The notes under the pieces are model-generated. The model was given only the letters and a program-made list of their open reading frames with translations. It made no database searches and was not told where the DNA came from. Below, piece by piece: positions 22,577 through 33,781 of a stretch of DNA of 64,000 nt. Where the stretch lies: contig CACKXA010000003.1 in NCBI GenBank assembly GCA_902604055.1, positions 1 through 64,000 of the forward strand, read 5' to 3'. This stretch comes from an uncultured Pelagibacteraceae bacterium. Lineage in GTDB: Bacteria > Pseudomonadota > Alphaproteobacteria > Pelagibacterales > Pelagibacteraceae. Positions within the stretch are counted from its first letter, which is position 1, and each line of letters opens with the position of its first letter. Both the position numbers and the translations under genes were made by a program.

Positions 22577-22894
22577 ATGACAAAAAAATTAAAATTTACA
22601 ACTCAGGCAAAAGAACAAATTGAAAAAATTATTAATAAAGATAAAGCCAAAAAATATTTTAGAATATCTGTGAAAGGTGGTGGTTGCTCAGGATTTAAAT
22701 ACGATTTTAGTTTTGAAAATAATTTAGACAAAGATGATATTTTATTTGAAAATGTTATTATAGATAAAGTATCACTCGAAATTATATCTGGTTCAGTTAT
22801 AGACTTTAAAAAAGAGATGATTGGAGAATCTTTCGTAATTAACAATCCCAAAGCCTCAGCATCCTGTGGCTGTGGTTTATCTTTTTCTGTCTAA
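22577..22894 (+). CDS. erpA: Iron-sulfur cluster insertion protein, A-type carrier
   Basis: VKGGGCSGFKYDF and C-terminal NPKASASCGCGLSFSV. Confidence 0.87.
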   Translation: MTKKLKFTTQAKEQIEKIINKDKAKKYFRISVKGGGCSGFKYDFSFENNLDKDDILFENVIIDKVSLEIISGSVIDFKKEMIGESFVINNPKASASCGCGLSFSV

Positions 22895-23670
22895 TGAAAA
22901 TAGTCTCTTGGAATGTTAATTCAGTAAGAGCTAGAATTAATAATATAGTTTCTTACATAAAAGATGAGAATCCTGACATTCTTTTTCTCCAAGAAATTAA
23001 AACACAAGATGAAAATTTTCCTTATGAAGATTTTAAAAATTTGGGATATAAATCTTATGTTTTTGGTCAAAAAAGTTATAATGGTGTAGCAATAGTCTCA
23101 AAAAGTGAAGTTTCAAATATTGATAAAAAATTTATAAGTGACGATCTAAAGCAATCACGAATTATTACAGGTCAAATACAATTACAAAATAAAAAAATAG
23201 AAATAATCAATATATACGTACCAAATGGAAATCCTATTGAAACTAAAAAATACGATTACAAGAGAAATTGGTTAAAAAAATTTGTAATAAACACAAAAAA
23301 AAAACTCTTAAAAAATTCAAATTTATTGATAGCAGGTGACTTTAATATTATTCCTGAAGAAAAAGATGTTTATGATTTTAAAAGATATGAAAATGACGCT
23401 TTAGGTAAATTAGAAATCAGAAAAAAATTTCGTGAATTATTAAATCTAGGTTTTAAAGACGTTTATCGCTTTTTAAATAAAGATAAAGAAGAGTACACTT
23501 TTTGGGATTATTTTGCTGGTTCATGGCAAAAAAATTATGGCATGAGAATTGACCACTTTTTATTATCGAACAATCTGCTTGAAAATATTTCTTCGATAAA
23601 TATTAATAAAAAACCTCGATCTAAAGTAAAACCATCAGACCATACTCCCATTGAGTTAGAAATTAATTAA
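22894..23670 (+). CDS. xth: Exodeoxyribonuclease III
   Basis: SWNVNSVRARI, FLQEIKTQDENFP, AGDFNIIPEEKDVYD, RIDHFLLS, PSDHTPIELE. Confidence 0.94.
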   Translation: MKIVSWNVNSVRARINNIVSYIKDENPDILFLQEIKTQDENFPYEDFKNLGYKSYVFGQKSYNGVAIVSKSEVSNIDKKFISDDLKQSRIITGQIQLQNKKIEIINIYVPNGNPIETKKYDYKRNWLKKFVINTKKKLLKNSNLLIAGDFNIIPEEKDVYDFKRYENDALGKLEIRKKFRELLNLGFKDVYRFLNKDKEEYTFWDYFAGSWQKNYGMRIDHFLLSNNLLENISSININKKPRSKVKPSDHTPIELEIN

Positions 23671-24865
23671 CTCTGCCGTAAATATCTTTATAGCGAACTA
23701 TATCAGTTTCTTTAAGAATCATCCCTAATTGCGCTTCCATAATTTTAACGGGTTTTTTGTTCGGGTTTTCAATCCTATGGATTGCTCCTTGAGGTATAAA
23801 AATTGTCTCTTTAGGTTTAAGACTAAAATATTTTTTATTTAAGGTAATTTTTGGATTACCTTGAATAACGACCCAATGTTCTGATCTATGATAATGTTTT
23901 TGTAAACTTAAAATTCCTTTTGTATTAACGTATAATTCTTTTATTAAAAAATTTTTTCCATTAAACAAGTTTGTATATCTGCCCCAAGGTCTATAATAAG
24001 TATTTTTTTTATTAAAATATCTAGTTTTATTTCTGTTATACATTAAGAGAATTTCTTTCCAACTTCCCAGATCTGACCAGGATATATGAAGTTTTATCCC
24101 ATTAATATTTTTTACTTTTTCCAAAATTGCATAATCAAAAGATTTTGATAAATTTTTAGAAAAAATTTTTTTATTTAGATAATAAATATTATTTCTTAAT
24201 TTACCTTTTTTGACTGCTAATAAACAATTTTCATAAATATTTTTTTGATATCTTTTAAAATTATAAATTAATGAGTCTTTTCGTATAAAAAATATTCCTG
24301 AATTCCAATAACCACCATTTTTAATTATTTTTTTTGCTTTAAGGGTAGTAGGTTTCTCAAAAAATTTAATCACTTTATCAATCTTTTTATTTTTTTTACT
24401 TAAAAAATATCCAAATTGATCAGATGGGTTGTTTGGTTTTATCCCAAAAATAAAAATATTTTTATCAGTCAGATGTTTTTTATTTCTTATTAATTCTCTG
24501 TTAAATTTACCAACTTTATCTATTAAATGATCAGCGGATAAGAACAACAAAGGTTGTTTGGGAGGTATATCTTTTATCAATACACTAGATAATATAGCAG
24601 GCCCCGTATTTTTTTTTACTGGTTCTAATATAATTTTATATCTTCTAATTTTGTGTTTTTTTAAAAGTCTTTTAATTTCCTTAATATATTTAAAATTAGT
24701 ACTGATAATGGGTGTGTCAAAGAAGTTGTTCTTAACTCTTTCTAAAGTATTTCCAAGTAAAGTCCATCCTCCAAAGTCAATAAATTGCTTTGCTTGATTT
24801 TTTTTTAAATTTGACCACAGTCTAGTTCCAGACCCTCCACATAAAATAACAGGTCTAATCTTCAT
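23663..24865 (-). CDS. manC: Mannose-1-phosphate guanylyltransferase / mannose-6-phosphate isomerase
   Basis: PVILCGGSGTRLW, FFEKPTTLKAKKII, YRPWGRYTNL, C-terminal cupin SLQKHYHRSEHWVVIQG. Confidence 0.92.
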   Translation of the reverse strand: MKIRPVILCGGSGTRLWSNLKKNQAKQFIDFGGWTLLGNTLERVKNNFFDTPIISTNFKYIKEIKRLLKKHKIRRYKIILEPVKKNTGPAILSSVLIKDIPPKQPLLFLSADHLIDKVGKFNRELIRNKKHLTDKNIFIFGIKPNNPSDQFGYFLSKKNKKIDKVIKFFEKPTTLKAKKIIKNGGYWNSGIFFIRKDSLIYNFKRYQKNIYENCLLAVKKGKLRNNIYYLNKKIFSKNLSKSFDYAILEKVKNINGIKLHISWSDLGSWKEILLMYNRNKTRYFNKKNTYYRPWGRYTNLFNGKNFLIKELYVNTKGILSLQKHYHRSEHWVVIQGNPKITLNKKYFSLKPKETIFIPQGAIHRIENPNKKPVKIMEAQLGMILKETDIVRYKDIYGRVN

Positions 24866-26583
24866 TAAATCTTAGAGTATTCTTTAACTTCTTTTTTCTT
24901 GCCTGGATGAGTAGGTGCGCCAAGATAAGCAGGACCAACTGTTTGCGCATATTTCCACAATGTTCCTGAACCAAATGAAGATTTTTTTGCTTTCCATTTC
25001 TTCTTTCTAGATGCTAATTGAGCTTTTGTTAACCTGACATTTATTGTCCCTTTTTTGGCATCTATATCAATTTTATCTCCATTTTTAAGTAATGCTATGG
25101 GGCCGCCTAATGCTGCTTCAGGACCTACGTGCCCAACGCAGAAACCTCTTGTTGCACCAGAAAATCTTCCGTCGGTAATTAGAGCAACTTTTTCTCCTTT
25201 ACCCTGTCCATAAATAGCACCAGTGGTTGATAACATTTCTCTCATTCCAGGTCCTCCTCTAGGTCCTTCATATCTAATTATAATAACATCTCCGTCATTA
25301 TATTTTTTAGTTTGAACTGCTTTCATAGCATCTTCTTCATTATCGAAACATCTGGCTTTACCTGAAAATTGTAATTTTTTTAATCCTGCAACTTTTACAA
25401 TAGCTCCTTCTGGGGCTAAATTTCCCTTTAATCCAACAACTCCGCCATCTGGGGATAAAGGGTTTTTGTACTCTCTTAAAACTTTTTGATCTATATTAAA
25501 TCTCACATTCTTTAAATTTTCTTTCATTGTTTTTCCAGTGACTGTCATACAACTTCCGTGAATAAAACCTCCATCAAATAATGTTTTTAATAACATTGGA
25601 ACTCCCCCGGCCTCCCACATATCTTTTGCCACATACTTTCCTCCAGGTTTCAAATCTGCAAGATAAGGAGTTTTTTTAAATATTTTTGCAACATCCATTA
25701 AATCAAATTTAACTCCGATCTCATTCGCTAAAGCAGGTAAATGAAGAGCTGCATTAGTTGATCCGCCTGTTGCTGCAACTATTGTAGCAGCATTTTCTAA
25801 TGATTTTTTTGTTACTATATCTCTTGGTTTAATATTTTTTTCCAACAAATTCATTACTGTTCTTCCGCTTTCCAAAGCATATTTGTCTCTCTCTTCATAT
25901 GGAGCTGGAGTCCCTGCAGAGTAGGGTAAAGCCAAACCTATAGCTTCTGATACGCATGCCATTGTATTCGCTGTAAATTGTCCACCACAAGCTCCCGCAC
26001 TGGGGCAAGCAACTAGTTCTAGGTCTCTTAGTTCTTTAGATGACATAGAGCCTGAAGAATGTTTGCCTACAGCTTCAAATACATCTACAACTGTTACGTC
26101 TTTACCTTTATACTTGCCAGGTAAAATTGAACCACCATAAATAAAAACACTTGGAACGTTTAATCTCAACATAGACATCATTAAACCTGGTAATGATTTA
26201 TCACATCCTGCAATACCAACTAGTGCGTCATAACAATGTCCTCTCACAGTTAATTCTGCCGAGTCAGCTATGATTTCCCTAGAAATCAAAGATGATTTCA
26301 TTCCCTCATGACCCATTGCTATTCCATCAGTAACAGTTATTGTACAAAACTCTCTTGGAGTTCCACCGGTTTGTTTTACGCCTTTTTTGACAGATTGAGC
26401 CTGTCTCATTAAGGCAGTATTGCAAGGAGCAGCTTCATTCCAGGTAGAAACAACACCAACAAATGGTTTGGCAACATCCTTTTCAGTTTCGCCCATCGCG
26501 TAATAAAAAGAACGATGAGGCGCTCTATCTGGTCCTAGAGAAGTGTGACGACTAGGTAATTTTCTTTTATCTATTTTAGGCAT
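24865..26583 (-). CDS. ilvD: Dihydroxy-acid dehydratase
   Basis: [67 protein letters not shown]. Confidence 0.97.
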   Translation of the reverse strand: MPKIDKRKLPSRHTSLGPDRAPHRSFYYAMGETEKDVAKPFVGVVSTWNEAAPCNTALMRQAQSVKKGVKQTGGTPREFCTITVTDGIAMGHEGMKSSLISREIIADSAELTVRGHCYDALVGIAGCDKSLPGLMMSMLRLNVPSVFIYGGSILPGKYKGKDVTVVDVFEAVGKHSSGSMSSKELRDLELVACPSAGACGGQFTANTMACVSEAIGLALPYSAGTPAPYEERDKYALESGRTVMNLLEKNIKPRDIVTKKSLENAATIVAATGGSTNAALHLPALANEIGVKFDLMDVAKIFKKTPYLADLKPGGKYVAKDMWEAGGVPMLLKTLFDGGFIHGSCMTVTGKTMKENLKNVRFNIDQKVLREYKNPLSPDGGVVGLKGNLAPEGAIVKVAGLKKLQFSGKARCFDNEEDAMKAVQTKKYNDGDVIIIRYEGPRGGPGMREMLSTTGAIYGQGKGEKVALITDGRFSGATRGFCVGHVGPEAALGGPIALLKNGDKIDIDAKKGTINVRLTKAQLASRKKKWKAKKSSFGSGTLWKYAQTVGPAYLGAPTHPGKKKEVKEYSKI

Positions 26584-26585
26584 AT

Positions 26586-29234
26586 TTAATTAATACTTGA
26601 TACAATACTTCTTAATTTTGCATCTTCAATAGTTAATTCTTTAACTAATTTTTTATCTCCTTGTACAATATCTTTAGGGGCATTCTTTATATAGCCCTCA
26701 TTTTTAAGCTTTTTATTTAAATTATCAATTTGCTTTTTTAAACTCTCTATTTTCAACATGATTCTTTCCTTTTGAGACGTAATATCCACATTTTCTTTAA
26801 ATGTCAGAGAAATTTTTTCTTTTAAAACCAGAATATCAATAGAATTTGTATTACCTAACTTACCCTTTGTAATTTGATTTACTCGGCCAACTTGTTTTAT
26901 TAAATTAAAATTATCTTCTATTAATTCCTTAAGTTTTCCAGATTTTTCATAAAAAGATAAATCACAAAATAATTTTGGAGTAATTTTTAACTCAGCTTTT
27001 GTTGACCTAATATTTGATATCAATTCAATTAAAATATTAATTCTTTCTTGGTTTTTACCAAATTTTTTTGATTTTTTATAATTTGGCCAAGGGGAAGAAA
27101 TCAAGTCCTCTTTGAAAACTAGATTATACTTATTATTATGCCAAATTGATTCTGTAAAAAAAGGGATAAAAGGATGGAGCATTCTTAAAATATTAGCCAT
27201 CATAAAGGATGAAAATACCCTGGCCTCCTTAATATCTTTCTTATTTTTTGAATTAAATATTGGTTTTAAAAATTCTAAATACCAATCACAGTAATAATGC
27301 CATACAAATTTATAGGCTTGTTTTGCAGCTTCATCAAATCTAAATATTTCGATGTTTTTTGATACTAAGTCTTGTGTTTTGGTATACTCATTAAAAACCC
27401 ACTGGTTAATAGGAAGTTTAATTTTTTTTGTATTAATCATTTTATCTAATTTACAATTGTTTAATTTTAAAAAGTTATTTGCACTCCATATTTTAGTAAT
27501 GAAATTTCTATTTCCTGTTATTCTGTCCCTTGATAATTTTACATCTCTACCAGGTGAAGCCATAGAAATTAAAGTGAATCTTAAACTATCAGCTCCATAT
27601 TCATTAATGAGTTCTAATGGATCTATAACATTGCCTTTTGATTTAGACATTTTTTGACCTTTTTCGTCTCTAACTAATGCATGTACATAAACCTTTTTAA
27701 ACGGGGTTAACTTGTTAAAATAATTTCCCATCATAAGCATTCTCGCTACCCAGAAAAAAATTATATCAAATCCTGTAACTAAAACTGAGGTTGGATAAAA
27801 TTTTGAGAGTTCTTTTGTTTTCTCTGGCCATCCTAAAGTTGCAAATGGCCATAATGCAGATGAGAACCAAGTATCTAGAACATCTGTTTCTTGCTTTAAT
27901 TTAAAATTTTTATTCTTATTTTTTTTCTTAGCAAGAATTATAGCTTTCTTTTCATTTTCGGCTACATAGATATTATTATTTTTATCGTACCAAGCAGGTA
28001 TTCTGTGACCCCACCAAATTTGTCGAGATATACACCACGGTTCAATATTTTTCATCCATTGATAAAATATTTTTGTCCAGTTGCTAGGAAAGAAAGAAGT
28101 CTTACCAGCATTTACAACCTTAATTGGTTTTTTTGATAATTTCTTCGCGTTAACAAACCACTGCTCAGTTAAAAGTGGTTCAATAATTGTATTAGATCTA
28201 TCTCCGTAAGGAACTTTATTTTTGATATTTTCAATTTTTATTAGACTTCCTTTTTCTTTAAGTTTTTTCACTAAAAGCTTTCTAGCTTCTAATCTGTCTA
28301 ACCCGATAAAATCTTTAATTCCATTTTTATTAATTTTTCCATCTTTTTCAAAAATATTGATTATTTCTAATTTATTTCTTTTACCAACATCATAGTCATT
28401 AAAGTCATGAGCTGGTGTTATTTTAACTGCTCCAGAACCTTGTTCGGGATCAGCGTAATTGTCTGCTATAATTTTAATCGTTCTATTGACTATTGGAATT
28501 ATGACTTTAGATCCAATTAGTTCTTTATATCTTTCATCTCTTGGGTTAACGGCAACAGCTGTGTCTCCCATCATGGTTTCAGGTCTTGTAGTAGCAATAG
28601 TTATAGTTTTCTCTAAATTTTCAATTTTATAGTCAATATAATATAATTGTGATTGAACATCTTTTTGAATAACCTCTAAATCTGAAATAGCAGTTTGAAG
28701 TTGAGTGTCCCAGTTAACTAATTTTTTGTCTTTATAAATCAATTTATCGTTATAAAGATCAACAAAAACTTTCATTACAGTTTTAGAAAGTTCTTTATCC
28801 ATAGTAAATCTCGTTCTGGACCAATCGCAGGAACATCCAAGTTTTTTAAGTTGATTTAAAATTATTCCACCAGACTCCTTCTTCCACTGCCAAACTTTTT
28901 CTATGAATTTATCTCTACCTAATTCGTTCTTTTTTATTCCATCTTTCTCTAAATTTTTTTCTACAATTGCTTGAGTCGCTATACCAGCATGATCAGTTCC
29001 TGGTTGCCATAACGTTTCTATACCTTTCATTCGGTTAAATCTAATTAACACATCTTGAAGACTATTATTAAGAGCATGACCCATATGAAGTCTACCTGTT
29101 ATATTAGGAGGTGGTATCACAATTGAAAAAGTATTTTTCGATTTACCTTTTTTCGGTTTAAAACACCCTTTTTTAATCCAATGATCTGAAATCCTTTTTT
29201 CCTCTAATAAATGATTATATTTTTTAAATTCCAT
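26586..29234 (-). CDS. valS: Valyl-tRNA synthetase
   Basis: [44 protein letters not shown]-terminal coiled coil. Confidence 0.97.
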   Translation of the reverse strand: MEFKKYNHLLEEKRISDHWIKKGCFKPKKGKSKNTFSIVIPPPNITGRLHMGHALNNSLQDVLIRFNRMKGIETLWQPGTDHAGIATQAIVEKNLEKDGIKKNELGRDKFIEKVWQWKKESGGIILNQLKKLGCSCDWSRTRFTMDKELSKTVMKVFVDLYNDKLIYKDKKLVNWDTQLQTAISDLEVIQKDVQSQLYYIDYKIENLEKTITIATTRPETMMGDTAVAVNPRDERYKELIGSKVIIPIVNRTIKIIADNYADPEQGSGAVKITPAHDFNDYDVGKRNKLEIINIFEKDGKINKNGIKDFIGLDRLEARKLLVKKLKEKGSLIKIENIKNKVPYGDRSNTIIEPLLTEQWFVNAKKLSKKPIKVVNAGKTSFFPSNWTKIFYQWMKNIEPWCISRQIWWGHRIPAWYDKNNNIYVAENEKKAIILAKKKNKNKNFKLKQETDVLDTWFSSALWPFATLGWPEKTKELSKFYPTSVLVTGFDIIFFWVARMLMMGNYFNKLTPFKKVYVHALVRDEKGQKMSKSKGNVIDPLELINEYGADSLRFTLISMASPGRDVKLSRDRITGNRNFITKIWSANNFLKLNNCKLDKMINTKKIKLPINQWVFNEYTKTQDLVSKNIEIFRFDEAAKQAYKFVWHYYCDWYLEFLKPIFNSKNKKDIKEARVFSSFMMANILRMLHPFIPFFTESIWHNNKYNLVFKEDLISSPWPNYKKSKKFGKNQERINILIELISNIRSTKAELKITPKLFCDLSFYEKSGKLKELIEDNFNLIKQVGRVNQITKGKLGNTNSIDILVLKEKISLTFKENVDITSQKERIMLKIESLKKQIDNLNKKLKNEGYIKNAPKDIVQGDKKLVKELTIEDAKLRSIVSSIN

Positions 29235-29346
29235 TTTTTTGAATATTTATTAATATAGTTTATATCAAATGGCTAAAAACCTAAAAGACATAGATTTCGC
29301 TTTATTGAACGCTATAAATGATTTAAATAGCTTCTAGGTTTAATTA

Positions 29347-29420
29347 GGCCACGTGGCGGAATGGTTACGCAGAGGATTGCAAATCCTTTTATTCCAGTTC
29401 GATTCTGGACGTGGCCTCCA
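29347..29420 (+). tRNA. tRNA-Cys(GCA)
   Basis: GGCCACG/CGTGGCC acceptor stem, anticodon loop TTGCAAA, T-loop GTTCGATTC, encoded CCA. Confidence 0.93.
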
Positions 29421-29467
29421 AAAAATTGGTTGTTTTTTTTTTTCAAAAAAAGTATGTTCACACACAT

Positions 29468-29543
29468 TCCTCGGTAGCTCAGTTGGTAGAGCAGTTGACT
29501 GTTAATCAATTGGTCGCAGGTTCGAGTCCTGCCCGAGGAGCCA
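29468..29543 (+). tRNA. tRNA-Asn(GTT)
   Basis: TCCTCGG/CCGAGGA acceptor stem, anticodon loop CTGTTAA, T-loop GGTTCGAGTCC, encoded CCA. Confidence 0.95.
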
Positions 29544-29550
29544 AATTATT

Positions 29551-29916
29551 TTAGCCAACTTTTTCAAATTTGCTAGTATTTTTAAGAATCTGAAGTATCT
29601 TTTCTTTTTGTATACTTGATAAAGATGAAAAAGTTCTGCTTAAGAAAGAATAGTTTAAATCTTCATTAGAATTTGTTTCAGAATTTAAATCTTTAAAGTC
29701 TTTGTAATCTTCAAAAAAATAAATAATAGGAACTTTTAAAAATTGTGAAAGTTGCATTAATCTATTCGAACTTACTCCATTGGTACCTTTTTCATATTTT
29801 TGAATTTGTTGAAACGTAACATTTATAGCTTGAGCAACTTTTGTTTGGGTAAGACCTAGAGACAACCTTCTAATACGTAGTTTTTTTCCTAAGTGAATAT
29901 TAAAGCTTTCTTCCAT
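29551..29916 (-). CDS. XRE-family helix-turn-helix transcriptional regulator
   Basis: GKKLRIRRLSLGLTQTKVAQAINVTFQQIQKYEKGTNGVSSNRLMQLSQFLKV. Confidence 0.9.
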   Translation of the reverse strand: MEESFNIHLGKKLRIRRLSLGLTQTKVAQAINVTFQQIQKYEKGTNGVSSNRLMQLSQFLKVPIIYFFEDYKDFKDLNSETNSNEDLNYSFLSRTFSSLSSIQKEKILQILKNTSKFEKVG

Positions 29917-30106
29917 CAGAACTCCCTATAATTATATTAGTATTGGCTCTCGTAATATTTATTTATACAACCCTAATTTTTAGTTTTTAGCAACAGTAAA
30001 AGTTCAAATTGGGTAAAAAAAAAATAGTCAATTTAGACCCCTAAAACCGCTAAAAAATAGATAATAACTATTGACTCAAAATGAAAATTTATGACGGAAA
30101 TATAAG

Positions 30107-30790
30107 TTATTTATAAGTTTTTAATCTATATTCCCAATAACCTGTCTTATCAAATGCAGCTTTAATCCAAAGATATGTATCTTCTTCATACCATACGTCT
30201 GTATTAAGTTTTTTATCTTTAGATAAACTAGGATCTGAAGAACTAAAATTAAATTTTAAAGTTTTGTAAATTTTATTTCCAATTTTTACTTCTTCTTTTC
30301 CAATAAATTTTACATTTTGTTCAATTATTCTTCCTGAAACAGCACTTATTTGAGCTTGCTTCTGAACAATTTCATGATTCCACCAAGTTCCAATAATTAT
30401 ATCATTGCTTGCTTTACCTTTGTACGAAGAACCATCTATAATTAAATCCGTGTTTGTTGAGTCAACATTAATGTTTACATATTTATTTTTTTTGTTTTGA
30501 TTTGTTTTTGACTCAAAACCAATAAAAACACCGTTTTTATATTTTTCTTCACTTTTGGCATAGTAATTATATAGGTCTATTCCAAGTTTAGTGATTTTAA
30601 AATTTACCTCACTATTTACAATTAAGTTTTCTCCACTTCTTGTAAATTCGTATTTATGATAGCCTATAGATTTATTGTTTCTGAATAGTTCATATTCGAG
30701 ATAATTATATTTATTATAATGATTTACATGACCAAAAGAATCCATGTTAAACAAAAGAATTATAGCAATTGAAAGTATAAATTTTTTCAT
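30107..30790 (-). CDS. Secreted protein, DUF6134-like
   Basis: Start moved to MKKFILSIAIILLFNMDSFG (signal peptide); body LEYELFRNNKSIGYHKYEF...GTWWNHEI...VWYEEDTYLWIKAAFDKTGYWEYRL. Confidence 0.65.
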   Translation of the reverse strand: MKKFILSIAIILLFNMDSFGHVNHYNKYNYLEYELFRNNKSIGYHKYEFTRSGENLIVNSEVNFKITKLGIDLYNYYAKSEEKYKNGVFIGFESKTNQNKKNKYVNINVDSTNTDLIIDGSSYKGKASNDIIIGTWWNHEIVQKQAQISAVSGRIIEQNVKFIGKEEVKIGNKIYKTLKFNFSSSDPSLSKDKKLNTDVWYEEDTYLWIKAAFDKTGYWEYRLKTYK

Positions 30791-30802
30791 ATATTTAATG
30801 AT

Positions 30803-31798
30803 ATGGATACTAAACAAGTTTTATCGCAAATTGGAAATACACCATTAGTACGATTAAAACAAGCCTCAGAATTAACTCAATGTAATATTTATGGTAAAGC
30901 AGAGTATTTCAATCCCGGAGAATCAGTAAAAGATAGAGCTGCTTTGTTTATTGTGCAAGATGCTATCAAAAAAAAACTTATTGAAAAAGGAGGTACTATA
31001 GTTGAGGGAACTGCAGGAAACACAGGGATTGGTTTAGCAATAGTTTGTAAAGAATATGGGTTAAAACTTAAAATAGTTATTCCAAAAACACAATCAATAG
31101 AAAAAAAATTATTATTAAAAGATTTAGGAGCAGAATTAATAGAGGTTGAAGCTGTTCCTTACGCAAATCCAAATAATTATATTAAGATATCAAAAAAAAT
31201 TGCAGAAGACTTGAATAAAAAGGATAAAAATGGGGTTTACTGGGCAAATCAATTTGATAATACAATTAACACTGAATCTCATTTAAAAACAACAGCAGAA
31301 GAAATTTGGAGCCAAACTAACGGTGAAATAAGTGGTTTTACCTGCGCTGTAGGTACTGGTGGCACTTTGGCTGGAGTATCTATGGGTTTAAAAGATAAGA
31401 ATAAAAATATTAAAATCGCTTTGTCTGACCCTATGGGATCATCTCTTTTTTCTTATATTACAAACAAAAAATTAGAAAGTACCGGAAATTCTATAACTGA
31501 AGGAATTGGAACTGGAAGAATAACAAAAAATTTTGAAAAAGCAATTATTGATTATGCGTTTCAAACTGATGATACAGAAGCACTTAAAATAGTTTTTGAT
31601 TTAATAGAAAATCAAAAAATTATTTTAGGTGGTTCTTCAGGAATTAATATAGCTGGTGCAATAAAATTAGCAAAAAAACTAGGTCCTGGAAATACTATAG
31701 TGACAATTTTATGTGATCATGGAAAAAGATATGCAAGTAAAATTTTCAATAAAGAATTTTTAAAAACTAAAAAATTACCAGTTCCAAGTTGGTTATAA
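30803..31798 (+). CDS. cysK: Cysteine synthase A
   Basis: [57 protein letters not shown] beta-family motifs. Confidence 0.92.
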   Translation: MDTKQVLSQIGNTPLVRLKQASELTQCNIYGKAEYFNPGESVKDRAALFIVQDAIKKKLIEKGGTIVEGTAGNTGIGLAIVCKEYGLKLKIVIPKTQSIEKKLLLKDLGAELIEVEAVPYANPNNYIKISKKIAEDLNKKDKNGVYWANQFDNTINTESHLKTTAEEIWSQTNGEISGFTCAVGTGGTLAGVSMGLKDKNKNIKIALSDPMGSSLFSYITNKKLESTGNSITEGIGTGRITKNFEKAIIDYAFQTDDTEALKIVFDLIENQKIILGGSSGINIAGAIKLAKKLGPGNTIVTILCDHGKRYASKIFNKEFLKTKKLPVPSWL

Positions 31799-32524
31799 TA
31801 TTTGACTTAAAAAAAGCTTTGTTCGATCGGACTTTGGATTATCAAAAAAATCTTTAGTTTTTGCTTTTTCAACAATTCTACCTTCGTCCATAAATATCAT
31901 GTTATCTGCTACCTCTTTAGCAAATCCCATTTCATGGGTAACAACAATCATTGTCATTCCAGCTTTGGCTAAATCTACCATTGAATCTAATACCTCTTTT
32001 ATCATTTCTGGATCAAGAGCAGATGTGGGTTCATCAAATAACATTATTTTTGGCTCCATACATAAAGCTCTCGCTAATGCACATCTTTGTTGCTGACCAC
32101 CCGACAATTGACCTGGAAATTTTTTAGCTTGATCAGCAATTTGAACTCTTTCTAAATTTTTCATTGCAACTTCTTCGGCTTGTTTTTTTGGCATTTTTTT
32201 TACCCATATAGGGGCCAGAGTACAATTATCTAAAATTGATAAATGAGGAAACAAATTAAATTGCTGAAAAACCATTCCAACTTCAGCTCTAATTTTTTCT
32301 ATATCTTTTGTATTTTCAGATATTTCTTTTCCGTCTACTATAATTTGACCTTTTTGATGTTCTTCAAGTCTGTTGATACATCTTATCAAAGTCGATTTAC
32401 CTGATCCAGAAGGTCCACAAATTACGATCTTTTCTTGTTGATTAACTTCAAGGTTTACGTCTTTTAAAGCTTGAAATTTATCAAACCATTTATTCACGTT
32501 TTTTAATTCTATAATTTTGCTCAT
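31793..32524 (-). CDS. aapP: General amino-acid ABC transporter, ATP-binding protein
   Basis: [46 protein letters not shown]. Confidence 0.93.
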   Translation of the reverse strand: MSKIIELKNVNKWFDKFQALKDVNLEVNQQEKIVICGPSGSGKSTLIRCINRLEEHQKGQIIVDGKEISENTKDIEKIRAEVGMVFQQFNLFPHLSILDNCTLAPIWVKKMPKKQAEEVAMKNLERVQIADQAKKFPGQLSGGQQQRCALARALCMEPKIMLFDEPTSALDPEMIKEVLDSMVDLAKAGMTMIVVTHEMGFAKEVADNMIFMDEGRIVEKAKTKDFFDNPKSDRTKLFLSQIL

Positions 32525-33781
32525 TTATCTTTCAGTGCTCAATTTCCTCTCTAAATTCTGACTATATCTACTCATAGCATAACAAATAATCCAGAAAACT
32601 AAACCTGCAAATACGTAACCTTCCATGGCCATACCAAGCCATTTTGGATTAGTTTTGGCTAAATTAACCATTCCCGCTAACTCCAACAATCCCACAACAA
32701 AAATTAAAGGGGTATCTTTAACTAAAGCTAAAAAGGTATTTGCTACACCAGGTATAACTAATTTTAATGCTTGTGGAAGAATTATTAAAAAATGCATTCT
32801 CCAATAACCCATTCCTAGAGATTTTGCTGCCTCATATTGACCTTTAGGAAGAGCTTGCAGCCCTCCTCTAATAACTTCAGCCATGTATGCGGCTTCAAAA
32901 AGAGTAATTGCAATTAAAACTCTAATTAATTTATCTACATAAGTACCGTCGGGTAAAAACATTGGAAACATAACTGCAGACATAAATAAAACTGTTATCA
33001 ATGGAACACCTCTCCAAAGTTCAATAAAGCCTATAGAAGTATATCTGATTGCCGGTAGGCTCGATCTTCTACCCAAAGCTAGAAACATTCCTATTGGAAA
33101 ACACAATATTAAAGCAAAAGCAGATACAATAAATGTTAAGGATAATCCTCCCCAAGCACCTGTCTCAACATATTTAAGACCAAAATCACCTCCTGATATA
33201 AGCTTTAATCCAATTATTGGATAAACAAATAGTAAAAAAATTAGTAAATATTTTTTTAATCTTAAAGGAACAAAAAAGGACGCTCCTACTAAGGCGAATA
33301 GCATTATGAATGCTGAGTTGATACGCCATTGCTCAGCATCAGGGTACATCCCGTAAACAAATCTATTGAACCAAACTTTTACAAAAACCCAACAAGCACC
33401 ACTACCTGTACAATCTTCTTTTGTGTTTCCAATAAAATTTGCGTCAAAAAAGAACCAATTTAATATTGGTGGAATATATTTTATTAAGGCAAAAATTACT
33501 ATTAAGGTTAAAATAGCGTTAAAATTACTTGAGTTAAAATTTATATTAATTTTATCTAGCAATTTATTTCCACTAAACTCTATTCTTATCAAATATAATC
33601 CAATTGTTCCTATAATTAACGGTGCAAAATAACTTAATTTGCTTGGTAAAAAGGCTGTAAAATTTAGATTAAAGAAAGTGTTAGCTAAAACATCAAAAAA
33701 ACTAACAAAAATAAGAAAACTACCAAAAGTTACAAAACTAGTTAAATTTTCCTTAGATGGTTTTATTAAAATATTTTTCAT
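32525..33781 (-). CDS. aapM: General amino-acid ABC transporter, permease
   Basis: His/Glu/Gln-type permease motif EAYMAEVIRGGLQALPKGQYEAAKSLGMGYWRM..PQALKLVIPG. Confidence 0.92.
   Translation of the reverse strand: MKNILIKPSKENLTSFVTFGSFLIFVSFFDVLANTFFNLNFTAFLPSKLSYFAPLIIGTIGLYLIRIEFSGNKLLDKININFNSSNFNAILTLIVIFALIKYIPPILNWFFFDANFIGNTKEDCTGSGACWVFVKVWFNRFVYGMYPDAEQWRINSAFIMLFALVGASFFVPLRLKKYLLIFLLFVYPIIGLKLISGGDFGLKYVETGAWGGLSLTFIVSAFALILCFPIGMFLALGRRSSLPAIRYTSIGFIELWRGVPLITVLFMSAVMFPMFLPDGTYVDKLIRVLIAITLFEAAYMAEVIRGGLQALPKGQYEAAKSLGMGYWRMHFLIILPQALKLVIPGVANTFLALVKDTPLIFVVGLLELAGMVNLAKTNPKWLGMAMEGYVFAGLVFWIICYAMSRYSQNLERKLSTER

Noticed and set aside
29312-29509. 65-aa minus ORF over tRNA-Cys and tRNA-Asn
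   Set aside because: Runs antisense through two well-formed tRNA genes
30008-30075. AGTCAAT / ATTGACT inverted repeat upstream of the XRE regulator
   Set aside because: Only 7-bp arms separated by a long AT-rich spacer; expected by chance at this composition
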